Of a DNA stretch of 64,000 bases, positions 55,987 to 64,000 are shown piece by piece; positions within the stretch are counted from its first letter, which is position 1, and the number at the start of each line of letters is the position of its first letter. The notes under the pieces were generated by a model. The model did no database searches. It worked only from the letters and a program-made list of their open reading frames with translations, and was not told where the DNA came from. The stretch is from the NCBI GenBank assembly GCA_964610765.1, contig CAZSWS010000001.1, positions 73,139-137,138 on the forward strand. Direction: 5' to 3'. A program made the translations under genes and the position numbers. Source of the DNA: CAZSWS01 sp964610765. GTDB lineage: Bacteria; Bacteroidota; Bacteroidia; Bacteroidales; Tannerellaceae.

Positions 55987-56033
55987 AAAAAAAAAAGACT
56001 CCTTGTTGGTTTGATTGATTCAACAAGGAGTCT
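55987..56033 (-). terminator. Terminator of the NigD-like gene
   Basis: Perfect 13-bp stem (55996-56008 and 56021-56033), 12-nt loop, followed on the minus strand by ten T. It also separates the convergent M56 gene. Confidence 0.9.
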
Positions 56034-56042
56034 GATGTGTTT

Positions 56043-56801
56043 TTATTTCAAATTCAATTGATTTCTAATAGCTGCAAGCTCGGGTTCGCCCGGTATTGTT
56101 TTGCCTGTACAATAGTCAAACACCAACGTTTTATCACCACCATTGTACGATTTCCATTTCAATTTCAGCTTGACTGTTTCCCCTTTTGTGTCCGGCAGGC
56201 TATCTAAATTAAAGGCTACCAGGCCAAAACCCCACTCACCTTCTAAATCGCCGTACGCATTGTGACGAAACTCTAGTTCGTACGGGGTTTCCGGGTCAGT
56301 ACTTTGCAACAGATTGATAAAATGGACGGTATTTCCATATCCCCGAGGAATCCTAAAGCGAAGCGTTAAATAACCATCTTCAACAATATTCACCCAATCA
56401 CGTATAATATCAATCCGGTCTGTCCCATATACCGAGTCATTTTTAACACCTAAATCTTCAGCTATCGGCTTGGTTAAAATACTGTCTATCCAATTCACAA
56501 ACACAGCTTGATCATACTCACCACTAGGTTTATCTACTGCATACAGATTGACCAATGCCCTTACTTCTTTGCTACCAAAGGGTGAAGATTTAATATTGAC
56601 CGGCAGCAGTGTTGTGCTATCATCCAGCTGCAAGAAGAAAGCATCATCAGCCGTAGGTTTTACGGTCACTAAAGCATTGGGGTAAATACGATTATAGAGT
56701 CCATCATTATAATCATCATTAAAACAGGATGTGACTCCTAAAATCAACAAGGAAGCAATTAATAATACAAGCGGTTTTTTAATACTCAGAAAATTTCTCA
56801 T
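56043..56801 (-). CDS. NigD-like lipoprotein
   Basis: 252 aa. Lipoprotein signal with VTS-C (Cys26). The body matches the NigD-like pattern: YPNALVTVKP, FLQLDDSTTLLPVN, KEVRALVNLYAV, VNWIDSILTKP, the conserved DWVNIVEDGYLTLRFR, and LPDTKGETVKLKLKW with FDYCTGK near the end. These proteins are OB-like and immunoglobulin-like extracellular lipoproteins of Bacteroidetes with no proven function. It stands alone. Confidence 0.92.
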   Translation of the reverse strand: MRNFLSIKKPLVLLIASLLILGVTSCFNDDYNDGLYNRIYPNALVTVKPTADDAFFLQLDDSTTLLPVNIKSSPFGSKEVRALVNLYAVDKPSGEYDQAVFVNWIDSILTKPIAEDLGVKNDSVYGTDRIDIIRDWVNIVEDGYLTLRFRIPRGYGNTVHFINLLQSTDPETPYELEFRHNAYGDLEGEWGFGLVAFNLDSLPDTKGETVKLKLKWKSYNGGDKTLVFDYCTGKTIPGEPELAAIRNQLNLK

Positions 56802-56935
56802 AGTTTTTATTACGTTTATTTATTCACAACTAAATTAGTCTGTCTGCTTATTTAGATGCGACTAGGCAAGAATAAGCTGCATAGAAGTGGCTAAAGAGGT
56901 TTTAAAAAGCTTTAAATTGAGTAAAAAAACCGTAT

Positions 56936-58054
56936 TTACTTTCTTTTTGCATAGCTAAACACCGCCCATAGATTCAACACAAACGCAAAACCGATGAGAA
57001 TAAATAATTGAGGCAGTAAATCTACCAGCCCACTACCTTTCAAATAAATGCCACGCATTACTTGCATAAAATAAGTTAGCGGATTGAATGCTGTTATCAC
57101 CTGTGCCCAAGGTGGCATACTCCGTATAGGTGTAAAAAGACCGCTTAAAAGCACCAATATTAACACAAAAAAGAACATCAAAAACATGGCTTGCTGCATA
57201 GTTTCTGAATAGTTAGAGATAATAAGCCCCATGCCCGAAACAACCAGTATATAGATGGCTGCATAGAAGTAAATCAGCAAAATATTTCCTGCGGGAAATA
57301 AGCCATAGACCAATGCAGCAATAATCATCCCAATGGTCAAGACTATAAAACCAATAATCCAATAAGGAATAAGCTTGCTAAATATAAATGTCAACCGCCC
57401 AACCGGACTCACATTCATCTGTTCAATCGTTCCATTCTCTTTTTCACCCACAATGTTAAAAGCCGGAAGAAAACCACTCAGCAACGTAAGCAATAAAACA
57501 ATCAAGGCCGGAACCATAAACGCCTGATAACTCAAATATTTATTGAACTTATTATACGGAAACACTTGAATAACAGGAACAATCTCTTTAACCAACCCAA
57601 TCCCCCACTCTGTTCGCATCTCCTCAGAGAACCCGGCAATTATTGAGGCTAAATAGGAAGAACCGACTCCCGCTTTGGTACCATTCACCGCATTCGCAGA
57701 TATCATCACCTCAACAGGCAGGCTATTGACCAAGTTTTTCTCAAACTCAAGCGGTATTTCCAAGATAACATCAGCATGACCTGACTCAACCAATGACAAT
57801 GCCTCTTGGTATGAGCCGGATATCGCATAGAGTTTGAAGTGTCCGGAAGAAACAATTTTTTGAATCAATCGTTCTGAGCTGGTTGATTTGTCAGCATCTA
57901 CTACCGTTAGTTGAGAGTTCTTCACCTCCATATTGGCTGCCCAAGGTGTCACAAGCAACATTACAACTGGAAGCACGATGATTAACTTCGGTAAAAAAGC
58001 ATTCCTGAATATCTGCTTAAATTCTTTTTCCAATAGATACTTTAACATAGACAT
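56936..58054 (-). CDS. ABC-2 type transporter permease
   Basis: 372 aa. Helix near residues 22-40, an extracytoplasmic domain (45-170), then five C-terminal TM helices with GEKENGTIEQMNVSPVGRLTFIFSKLIPYW, the ABC-2 hallmark. Similar to YbhR/YbhS and YhhJ. Last gene of the TetR-controlled operon, 5 bp after the paralogous permease. The two permeases may form a heterodimer. Confidence 0.93.
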   Translation of the reverse strand: MSMLKYLLEKEFKQIFRNAFLPKLIIVLPVVMLLVTPWAANMEVKNSQLTVVDADKSTSSERLIQKIVSSGHFKLYAISGSYQEALSLVESGHADVILEIPLEFEKNLVNSLPVEVMISANAVNGTKAGVGSSYLASIIAGFSEEMRTEWGIGLVKEIVPVIQVFPYNKFNKYLSYQAFMVPALIVLLLTLLSGFLPAFNIVGEKENGTIEQMNVSPVGRLTFIFSKLIPYWIIGFIVLTIGMIIAALVYGLFPAGNILLIYFYAAIYILVVSGMGLIISNYSETMQQAMFLMFFFVLILVLLSGLFTPIRSMPPWAQVITAFNPLTYFMQVMRGIYLKGSGLVDLLPQLFILIGFAFVLNLWAVFSYAKRK

Positions 58055-58059
58055 TCTAT

Positions 58060-59166
58060 TTAGCTCAATCTTACTTTAAACTTCTTCAAATTAACCGCTA
58101 GCAGCAAAAGCATCATCACACACAAGATGATTGATTCTTTCCAAATATAGATAGCGTCCACCCCTTGAATCATCAACTTCTTAATGGCCTCAATATACCA
58201 CCGGGCAGGAATGACAGATGAAATCCATTGGAGTACCGCCGGCATACTTTCAATAGGAAAAATCAGCCCCGACAGTAGCATTGTAGGCAACAACATGCCC
58301 ATTCCTGAAATCAACATAGCAGCCACCTGTGTGTGCACTACATTTGATATAAGCAACCCCAATAATAAAGCAACAAGGATAAACACGAAAGACAGCAGAA
58401 TGATTAACAACAAGTTGCCGGCAATAGGCACGTGCATCACAAAATAGGAAAGCAGTAAAATAGTCGTCAAATTGACCACTGAAAGCACAAAATAGGGAAC
58501 AGCTTTAGACAGGATGATATATAAAGGTTTCACGGGTGATGCCAACAGAACCTCCATACTTCCTTTTTCTTTTTCTCGAACAATAGAGATGGAAGTCATC
58601 ATGGAACAAATGAGCATTAAAATCAAGCCCATCACACCGGGGACAAAGTTATAAGCTCCTTCTAAAAGCGGATTATACAACATACGTATCTGAGGAATAA
58701 TCACAAAGGGTATAGCTAGTTGCTCACTGATAGACTGTTGATATTGACGCACAATCTCAGATGCATACGTCATCATCATGGTTGCTTGATTCGGATCGGT
58801 AGCATCTACGAGTAGCTGAATACTTGCCTCGCCTGTATGCAATAGATTATTCTCAAAGTCACTGTCAAATACCAATACGACCTCAGCTTCCCCACTCTGC
58901 AAGACCGTATTCATGGCTTCAGGATTAGTCAATTCTTCAACAACCGTAAAATAGTTATTCGCATGAAACTTATCAATGAGCTGGCGGGTAACAACGTCTT
59001 TCGAAGCGTCATAGACAGCCAGACGTACATTTTTCAATTCGGTAGTCAGCGCAAAGCCAAAAAGCAACATTTGCACAACGGGCATTCCTAAGAGAATTAG
59101 CATCGTCCGCCAATCTCTGAAAATATGCACAAACTCTTTTTTTACAAAAGCGATAAACTGCCTCAT
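58060..59166 (-). CDS. ABC-2 type transporter permease
   Basis: 368 aa, paralogue of the next permease with the same plan: one N-terminal TM helix (about 22-42), large extracytoplasmic domain, five C-terminal helices, and REKEKGSMEVLLASPVKPLYIILSKAVPYF. Only 2 bp separate it from the ATPase upstream. Together they resemble the YbhFSR exporter known from enterobacteria. Confidence 0.93.
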   Translation of the reverse strand: MRQFIAFVKKEFVHIFRDWRTMLILLGMPVVQMLLFGFALTTELKNVRLAVYDASKDVVTRQLIDKFHANNYFTVVEELTNPEAMNTVLQSGEAEVVLVFDSDFENNLLHTGEASIQLLVDATDPNQATMMMTYASEIVRQYQQSISEQLAIPFVIIPQIRMLYNPLLEGAYNFVPGVMGLILMLICSMMTSISIVREKEKGSMEVLLASPVKPLYIILSKAVPYFVLSVVNLTTILLLSYFVMHVPIAGNLLLIILLSFVFILVALLLGLLISNVVHTQVAAMLISGMGMLLPTMLLSGLIFPIESMPAVLQWISSVIPARWYIEAIKKLMIQGVDAIYIWKESIILCVMMLLLLAVNLKKFKVRLS

Positions 59167-59168
59167 AA

Positions 59169-59918
59169 TTAATCTGTTTTACGGGTTGCTTGTCGAGCAA
59201 ACTTCTGAAACACCTCATCCATGCTTTTTGACCCGGTCACTTTTTTAAGATTCTGCGGCGTATCTAAAGCATCTATTCGCCCATCAACCATGATAGATAC
59301 CCGGTCGCAATATTCAGCCTCATCCATATAGTGTGTAGTCACAAAAACCGTGATACCTCTATCAACCGCCTTATATATCATCTCCCAAAATTGCCTCCGA
59401 GCAATAGGATCAACCCCTCCGGTAGGTTCATCCAGGAATACTATTTTAGGAGCATGAAATATGGCTACAGAAAAAGCCAGCTTTTGTTTCCACCCTAAAG
59501 GAAGGTCTTGCACCAATGTTTGCTTTTCGCTCACAAAATCCAGCTCATTTAAGATGATATCAGTCTTCTCCTGAATGTCCTTCTCTTTCATACCGTATAT
59601 GCCGGCATATAAACGAATGTTTTCCCACACCTTTAAGTCCCCATAAAGCGAAAACTTCTGGCTCATATAGCCAATGTTCTGCTTGATTTTATCTGCCTGT
59701 CTCATCACATCAAAGCCTGCAACAGTTGCACTGCCCGAAGAAGGTTTACTCAACCCGCAAAGCATGCGCATCGCAGTCGTTTTTCCGGCACCATTCGCCC
59801 CTAAGAAACCAAATATCTCACCTCTTTTCACTTCGAAGCTGACCCGATCGACAGCTACAAAATCACCAAATCGTTTGGTCAAATCCTTGGCTTGAATAAC
59901 CGTTTCTTTCATTTGCAT
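59169..59918 (-). CDS. ABC transporter ATPase (YbhF/RbbA half type)
   Basis: 249 aa from the ATG at 59918, which overlaps the stop of the gene upstream as TGATG (coupled translation); the ATG at 59945 is nine codons earlier and less likely. Walker A GANGAGKT (40-47), Walker B IVFLDEP with the D-loop GGVDP, and the switch VTTHYMDEAEYCD are normal. The signature is LPLGWKQ in place of LSGGQ, as in this subfamily. It is one of two ATPases that may form a heterodimeric engine. Confidence 0.94.
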   Translation of the reverse strand: MQMKETVIQAKDLTKRFGDFVAVDRVSFEVKRGEIFGFLGANGAGKTTAMRMLCGLSKPSSGSATVAGFDVMRQADKIKQNIGYMSQKFSLYGDLKVWENIRLYAGIYGMKEKDIQEKTDIILNELDFVSEKQTLVQDLPLGWKQKLAFSVAIFHAPKIVFLDEPTGGVDPIARRQFWEMIYKAVDRGITVFVTTHYMDEAEYCDRVSIMVDGRIDALDTPQNLKKVTGSKSMDEVFQKFARQATRKTD

Positions 59919-60823
59919 CAGGATAAACTTAATTGCATAAAACAATCTTCAATCGTTGGTTGAATAGGCTCAATCAAGACATTCTCATATCCCTTTTCAG
60001 TCAGATAACTGTAGATATCTTTTTCTTCCAATTGGGGCTCAACCGTAATATGAACGCTATCACCAAAAGAGAAAGAAGTGAGCACCTTTTCATGCTCACG
60101 CAAGTCTAACAGTAGTTTATACATATTTTCTGAACGTACAGACCAGAGTTTATCACCGTAATTGCGAATAATTGCCTTCGGTGTATCCATTTGCAAAAAC
60201 CGACCATGCTGAATAAACGCAATCCGATCACAGAGTGAGGCTTCGTCCATATACGGAGTTGACACTAAGATAGAAAGTCCTTGTTTTCTTAGCTTAGCCA
60301 ACATCTCCCAAAATTCTTTTCTGGATACCGGGTCAACCCCGGTAGTTGGTTCGTCTAAAAACAAAACAGTTGGTTTATGAATCAAGGCACAGCTCAATGC
60401 CAGCTTTTGCTTCATTCCTCCTGACAACTTACCTGCTTTTCTCTTTTTAAAGGGTTCTATCTGCTGGTATATATCTTTAATCAAGTCGTAATTTTCCGCA
60501 ATAGACGTATTAAACAAAGTGGCAAAAAAGGTCAAATTCTCCTCCACGGTTAAGTCTTGATACAATGAGAATTGCCCGGGCATATAACCTATCTTTTTTC
60601 GAATATTTTGGTATTTATCCAGTACGCTCTCCCCATCTACCCATGCTTCACCACTATCCGGCAGTATCAACGTAGTCAGGATACGGAACAAGCTGGTTTT
60701 ACCCGATCCATCAGGACCAATAATACCAAATATTTCTCCTTTATTCGTCGAAAAGCTCACCGACTCAAGTGCCTTCACACGCTGATAGCTTTTGGTTATA
60801 TGTTCTACACGTACAGCTTCCAT
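59918..60823 (-). CDS. ABC transporter ATPase
   Basis: 301 aa. Walker A GPDGSGKT (about 36-43), signature LSGGMKQ, Walker B VLFLDEP followed by TTGVDP. A C-terminal extension (about 220-301) may regulate or dimerise. Together with the next ATPase it equals the two halves of a fused YbhF or RbbA protein. Downstream overlap as TGATG. Confidence 0.95.
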   Translation of the reverse strand: MEAVRVEHITKSYQRVKALESVSFSTNKGEIFGIIGPDGSGKTSLFRILTTLILPDSGEAWVDGESVLDKYQNIRKKIGYMPGQFSLYQDLTVEENLTFFATLFNTSIAENYDLIKDIYQQIEPFKKRKAGKLSGGMKQKLALSCALIHKPTVLFLDEPTTGVDPVSRKEFWEMLAKLRKQGLSILVSTPYMDEASLCDRIAFIQHGRFLQMDTPKAIIRNYGDKLWSVRSENMYKLLLDLREHEKVLTSFSFGDSVHITVEPQLEEKDIYSYLTEKGYENVLIEPIQPTIEDCFMQLSLS

Positions 60824-60835
60824 ATTCGTCGCTTC

Positions 60836-61732
60836 TTAAAACTGTACTTCTCCGTACATTCCTTTTTTGATATATCCATCATTTTCGACCGCAATCTTAA
60901 CGGCATAAACCAAGTTAGCTCGCTCGTCACGCGTCTGAATAGTTTTGGGTGTAAATTCAGCCTTGTCAGAGACCCAGGTCACCTGACCTTCATAAGGTTG
61001 TTTGCCTGAATCTCCCCTGTCAGCATATACAGTCACTGTTTGTCCTATCTTTAAATGAGTCAATTGTCCGGAAGTAACATACGCACGTAAAAACATAGAC
61101 CGGACATTCGCTATCTTAAACAAGGGTCTACCTTGTGTCGTAAACTCTCCGGGCTCTACATATTTGGCCAAGACTGTTCCTTGTATGGGAGAAGTGATTA
61201 ATGAATTGTCTATTTGGTCTTCAATTTGTGCCACTTGAAGCTGTAAAGACAAATACTCATCGCTCAAACTATGGTTACTATTATTGATTGTTTCATACTG
61301 TGCAGCCAACTGTTTCTCTAATAAATAGATATGCGACTCTATATCATCCACCTGTTTTTGATTAGCTGCATTGGCCTGAAGTAAACTTTCAAAACGGCGA
61401 AGTTCTTTCTTTTGAGTATTTATTTGTTGCTGAATAGCAGCAATTTGAATAGAGACATCTGTCTTCCGGTGGTTAAGACCACTCATCGTAGCCTTCAACT
61501 GGAGCTTCTTCAAATAGAGCTGCGTAGTATCAATCAAACCGTGCAAACTGCCGGATTCAAGCAAGCTCCCCTCTTCAATATCCAACCATTTCAGCTCTCC
61601 GGCACCTTTTGCTGAAACAATTACTTCTGTAGCCTCAAACTGTCCTGAAGCATCATACTGCAGACTTTTATTATGACACGAAGTGGCTACAAGCAACATG
61701 AAAAGTCCAATTATATATCTCTGTGTCTTCAT
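60836..61732 (-). CDS. HlyD-family adaptor lipoprotein
   Basis: 298 aa. A lipobox ATS-C (Cys19) makes it a lipoprotein adaptor, unlike the TM-anchored adaptor of the sigma-54 operon. Lipoyl half motifs enclose a coiled coil (about 75-170): VIVSAKGAGELKWLDIEEGSLLESG and LITSPIQGTVLAKYVEPGEFTTQGRPLF. YhiI/YbhG-like. Links the ABC-2 pump to the TolC protein of the same operon. Confidence 0.93.
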   Translation of the reverse strand: MKTQRYIIGLFMLLVATSCHNKSLQYDASGQFEATEVIVSAKGAGELKWLDIEEGSLLESGSLHGLIDTTQLYLKKLQLKATMSGLNHRKTDVSIQIAAIQQQINTQKKELRRFESLLQANAANQKQVDDIESHIYLLEKQLAAQYETINNSNHSLSDEYLSLQLQVAQIEDQIDNSLITSPIQGTVLAKYVEPGEFTTQGRPLFKIANVRSMFLRAYVTSGQLTHLKIGQTVTVYADRGDSGKQPYEGQVTWVSDKAEFTPKTIQTRDERANLVYAVKIAVENDGYIKKGMYGEVQF

Positions 61733-61745
61733 ACAAAAGCTTAAT

Positions 61746-62996
61746 TTAATTGTTAGTAATATATTTCAGTTGATATTTGGCTTGGACCAACTGTATGTTA
61801 TGTAAAATCTGTTCTTGCCTAGCCATCTGTTCAGCATTCACTTCTTTCATCAAGTCTAATACTGAGAGTGTACCATTGGCCAACTTTGTCTCAGCAGATT
61901 CTCTTATGGAAGTGCGTAAACGAACTATCTCGTCGTCGGTCTGAATGAGTTGCGTCATCTTTCTTATCTCATAATCACTACTGGTCATATCTAACCGAGT
62001 GTTAAATAAAAATGCTTCTCGCTCTACATCAATGCGGCTTTTATTAACTTCTATATTTCTCAAGCTGTTTTTTCGAGTATATAAGCCTCCAAAATTCCAC
62101 ACCATCCGAATACCACCCAGATAATACGCTGAAAAATTGTTTTCCAACATATTCAATCCCGGTTTTCCATATCCTCCTGTTATAAATAAATCAAAACGCG
62201 GCATCAAATCGGCATTTACTCCTTTCTTTAGCGCATCTAAATTGCGCAAACTGGCATCATAATAGGCTAGTTCCGGCCGTTCTATAACAGTAGAAACCTC
62301 ATCAGTACAGACAGGCATTTCAAGCGTAATATTTTCGCTCATTGCCTCACCCATCAATGCAGACAACATCGCTAAATATGCCTGTCGGTTATGTGTTAAC
62401 TCTGCATGCTGCTGCACCGCCTTTACTTGTTCAACCCGCACAGCATCTTTGTCAGACTGATTGGCTATACCATTTTGAATATAAGCCGATACCAAGTTCA
62501 AGTTTCGTTGTAGCTCTTTTTGGTATATTTCATTTTGCTGCAGCATTCCATCATAAAGCAGCACACCAAAAAACAACTGGTTAACTCTTTCTCGAATTGT
62601 GTAGAGCATCATATCTATGTTTTTCCCTTCTACTTCAGACTGCGTAAGCAGCTCTTCTTTCTTAGAACGAATATGCCCTCCATCCCAGACCGTTTGGTTT
62701 AATTCAATTGTTGCACCGTATTGGTCTCTGCTTAACCCTTTTACTCCGGGAATATCAATCGGTACCTTCGTAACATCTGATTGATAAGTTGCTTTAGCTG
62801 AAAGCATAACTTGTGGCAAATAGCCTTTACTAGCGTTCGACAGATTATACTCTTTCGACTTTTCTATTAATTCATACGCTTGAATCAATGGGTAGTTTGC
62901 TTCGGCTTTCTCATAACAAGTCTCAATCTTCAATTGCGACCAGGCTATTGAGACCGTTACCAAACTCCATACAACACTTAAAACATATGCTCTCAT
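61746..62996 (-). CDS. TolC-family outer membrane efflux protein
   Basis: 416 aa. Signal peptide (about 1-20, ending AWSQ), then two outer-membrane-efflux repeats (for example WDGGHIRSKKEELLTQSEVEG and GGIRMVWNFGGLYTRKNSLRNIEVNK). Second gene of the TetR operon, starting 29 bp after tetR. Forms the outer-membrane part of the exporter. Confidence 0.93.
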   Translation of the reverse strand: MRAYVLSVVWSLVTVSIAWSQLKIETCYEKAEANYPLIQAYELIEKSKEYNLSNASKGYLPQVMLSAKATYQSDVTKVPIDIPGVKGLSRDQYGATIELNQTVWDGGHIRSKKEELLTQSEVEGKNIDMMLYTIRERVNQLFFGVLLYDGMLQQNEIYQKELQRNLNLVSAYIQNGIANQSDKDAVRVEQVKAVQQHAELTHNRQAYLAMLSALMGEAMSENITLEMPVCTDEVSTVIERPELAYYDASLRNLDALKKGVNADLMPRFDLFITGGYGKPGLNMLENNFSAYYLGGIRMVWNFGGLYTRKNSLRNIEVNKSRIDVEREAFLFNTRLDMTSSDYEIRKMTQLIQTDDEIVRLRTSIRESAETKLANGTLSVLDLMKEVNAEQMARQEQILHNIQLVQAKYQLKYITNN

Positions 62997-63006
62997 ACAG
63001 TTGCTT

Positions 63007-63021
63007 GTTTAATAGTTAAAC
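63007..63021. promoter_or_regulatory. Second candidate TetR site between tetR and tolC
   Basis: GTTTAATAGTTAAAC: half-sites as in the upstream operator but with a shorter spacer (GTTTAA-N3-TTAAAC). It lies in the 29-bp gap after the tetR stop. Confidence 0.4.
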
Positions 63022-63025
63022 ACCC

Positions 63026-63667
63026 TCACTTGCTTTTATCACTTATCGGCTCTTTCCTAAGTTGGTTAAGAACCGCTTCCACATTGAGTGCTTTACGCTG
63101 ATTTAAAAACTCTTTGGTTTGCTTTTTGTTAAGCTCTAACACATTAGATAATACAGGAAGAGCCAAAAAAGCAAACACATTCATGGAAATAATCATATAG
63201 AGTAAATCAAAGGGCTTCACATACTGAATAAGACCTTTTTCCACCTCTTCCTGAAGCGCCTGATCCACTTTACTCAATATGTCTTTCAATTGAGGTCTTA
63301 GCAGTTTTATCAAATGCGTTTTAGCATCTTCATTTGGCAATACCTCATTAAAAATAAAAGTAGGTAACTGAGGGTTTTTCGCAATAAAATCAAAATGGTC
63401 TTCCATCCCTTTCTTTAATTTATCTCTCAGAGGCAAGTCCTTGCTGAATGGTAGAGAAAATACGCCGGTCATATCTTCTAGCTTATTCTTCAAGACCATT
63501 TCAAATAAATTCTCTTTCGTACGATAATAATAATGCAACATCGCATGCGTTACACCTGCACGCTTTGCGATTTCAGTAGTTTTGGCATTTGCATACCCTT
63601 TTTCCAAAAATTCTTCTTCTGCACTTTTCAATAACAGCTTTTCATTATATGTCGCTTTTTTTGCCAT
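63026..63667 (-). CDS. TetR-family transcriptional regulator
   Basis: 213 aa. N-terminal helix-turn-helix (TTEIAKRAGVTHAMLHYYYRTKENLF) and a variable ligand-binding helical domain. First gene of an operon for a tripartite ABC-2 exporter, so it probably represses the exporter and itself; a 20-bp palindrome overlaps the predicted transcription start. The inducing compound is unknown. Confidence 0.95.
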   Translation of the reverse strand: MAKKATYNEKLLLKSAEEEFLEKGYANAKTTEIAKRAGVTHAMLHYYYRTKENLFEMVLKNKLEDMTGVFSLPFSKDLPLRDKLKKGMEDHFDFIAKNPQLPTFIFNEVLPNEDAKTHLIKLLRPQLKDILSKVDQALQEEVEKGLIQYVKPFDLLYMIISMNVFAFLALPVLSNVLELNKKQTKEFLNQRKALNVEAVLNQLRKEPISDKSK

Positions 63668-63704
63668 TGCTCACCTTGTTTTTTACTATCTTCCCTACAT
63701 TGAA

Positions 63705-63724
63705 GTTTAACACCATTGTTAAAC
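63705..63724. promoter_or_regulatory. TetR operator overlapping the operon's transcription start
   Basis: GTTTAAC-N6-GTTAAAC, perfect 7-bp arms. The -7 element ends 5 bp away, so the site covers the predicted start of transcription. Confidence 0.7.
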
Positions 63725-63729
63725 AATAA

Positions 63730-63759
63730 CAAATATAAAGAATGTTTAGAATATTCCAA
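63730..63759 (-). promoter_or_regulatory. Promoter of the tetR-exporter operon
   Basis: Minus strand TTG (63759-63757), 19 bp, TATATTTG (63737-63730), 62 bp before the tetR start codon. Confidence 0.75.
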
Positions 63760-63877
63760 TCATCATCAAAAAAAAAATCGTCTTTTCCTCTTATTTTCTC
63801 GTAAAAGGAGCTATAAATCTAAAAGCCAATAGGATAACTTGTGCAAAGCACACCTTTTTAACAAATTCTCCCTATCA

Positions 63878-63966
63878 AACTAATCGGCTCACAGCTGTGG
63901 ACTGATTGGCTCACAACTGTGGACCGATCGGCTCACAGCTGTGAGCCGATTAGTTGCCCCTATTGA
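63878..63966. repeat. 22-bp-period palindromic repeat array, three units
   Basis: In the gap right of tetR (63668-64000). AACTAATC (63878-63885) opens the array; units at 63885-63906, 63907-63928 and 63929-63950 are variants of CGGCTCACAGCTGTGAGCCG plus AT. The third unit is a perfect palindrome. The first 22 and last 22 bases of the block are exact inverted repeats. The right edge is GATTAGTTGCCCCTATTGA (63948-63966). The last 34 bases of the window show no gene. Confidence 0.9.
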
Positions 63967-64000
63967 AAAAATTAAAAGCCACCACCGATATGATTAAAAC

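Noticed and set aside
56936..63667. Transferred multidrug island
   Set aside because: No integrase, insertion sequence, direct repeat or change in codon style is seen; promoter type matches the rest of the window.

Overview
The window looks like a chromosome segment of a gut-type Bacteroidales (Bacteroides or a close relative). The evidence is low-to-moderate GC, many lipoproteins with short lipoboxes, BACON, NigD-like and DUF1080 proteins, a fused FeoA-FeoB, a serine-type sulfatase, and repeated promoters of the Bacteroidetes sigma-ABfr type (TTG, about 19 bp, TAnnTTTG). Species cannot be fixed from sequence reading alone. There are no insertion sequences, phage genes, integrases, rRNA operons or CRISPR arrays; this is mostly core chromosome with a few accessory stretches.

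Layout. 1-1421: 3' part of a sulfatase. 1625-5166 (minus): yidC and pyrG. 5434-7032 (minus): secreted M64 peptidase with BACON domains. 7318-9534 (minus): a RelA/SpoT enzyme whose hydrolase motif is lost. 9609-11375 (minus): an orphan histidine kinase. 11472-14116 (minus): an NtrY-like kinase and NtrC-like activator, divergent from 14310-21958 (plus), an efflux operon (TolC, HlyD, MacB ATPase, FtsX permease, two lipoproteins). The gap between them carries a near-consensus sigma-54 promoter and two almost identical palindromes placed as an enhancer. 22269-30183: alpha-2-macroglobulin and PbpC. 30263-31034: two small proteins. 31053-34550 (minus): MgtC-like protein, FeoB-associated Cys-rich peptide, FeoAB. 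34761-39846: nucleotidyltransferase, DUF1080-PHP fusion, free-Met-sulfoxide reductase (minus), MATE pump, cytidylate-kinase-like protein. 40054-41532 (minus): tRNA-Gly, tRNA-Tyr, ribH, TPR protein. 41725-42975 (minus): glycosidase-like lipoprotein. 43518-46256: Eis-like acetyltransferase, recF and its DUF721 partner. 46291-50599 (minus): S41 protease, dCMP deaminase, M3 peptidase. 50821-53310: GH2 beta-galactosidase. 53557-55949: BlaI/M56 signalling pair. 56043-56801 (minus): NigD-like lipoprotein. 56936-63667 (minus): a TetR-controlled ABC-2 export operon.

The two most interesting items are non-coding. First, 14176-14310 appears to hold a complete sigma-54 switch for the efflux operon: activator, kinase, tandem enhancer, -24/-12 promoter and target genes are all visible. 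Second, three intergenic regions (about 22034-22185, 43220-43330 and 63878-63966) carry arrays of roughly 20-bp palindromes repeating every 22 bp, with shared edge sequences (AACTAATC on the left; GATTAnT followed by CCCCTATT on the right). I do not recognise these arrays as a named element. Additional local circuits are visible as palindromes overlapping promoters at blaI, tetR and feoAB.
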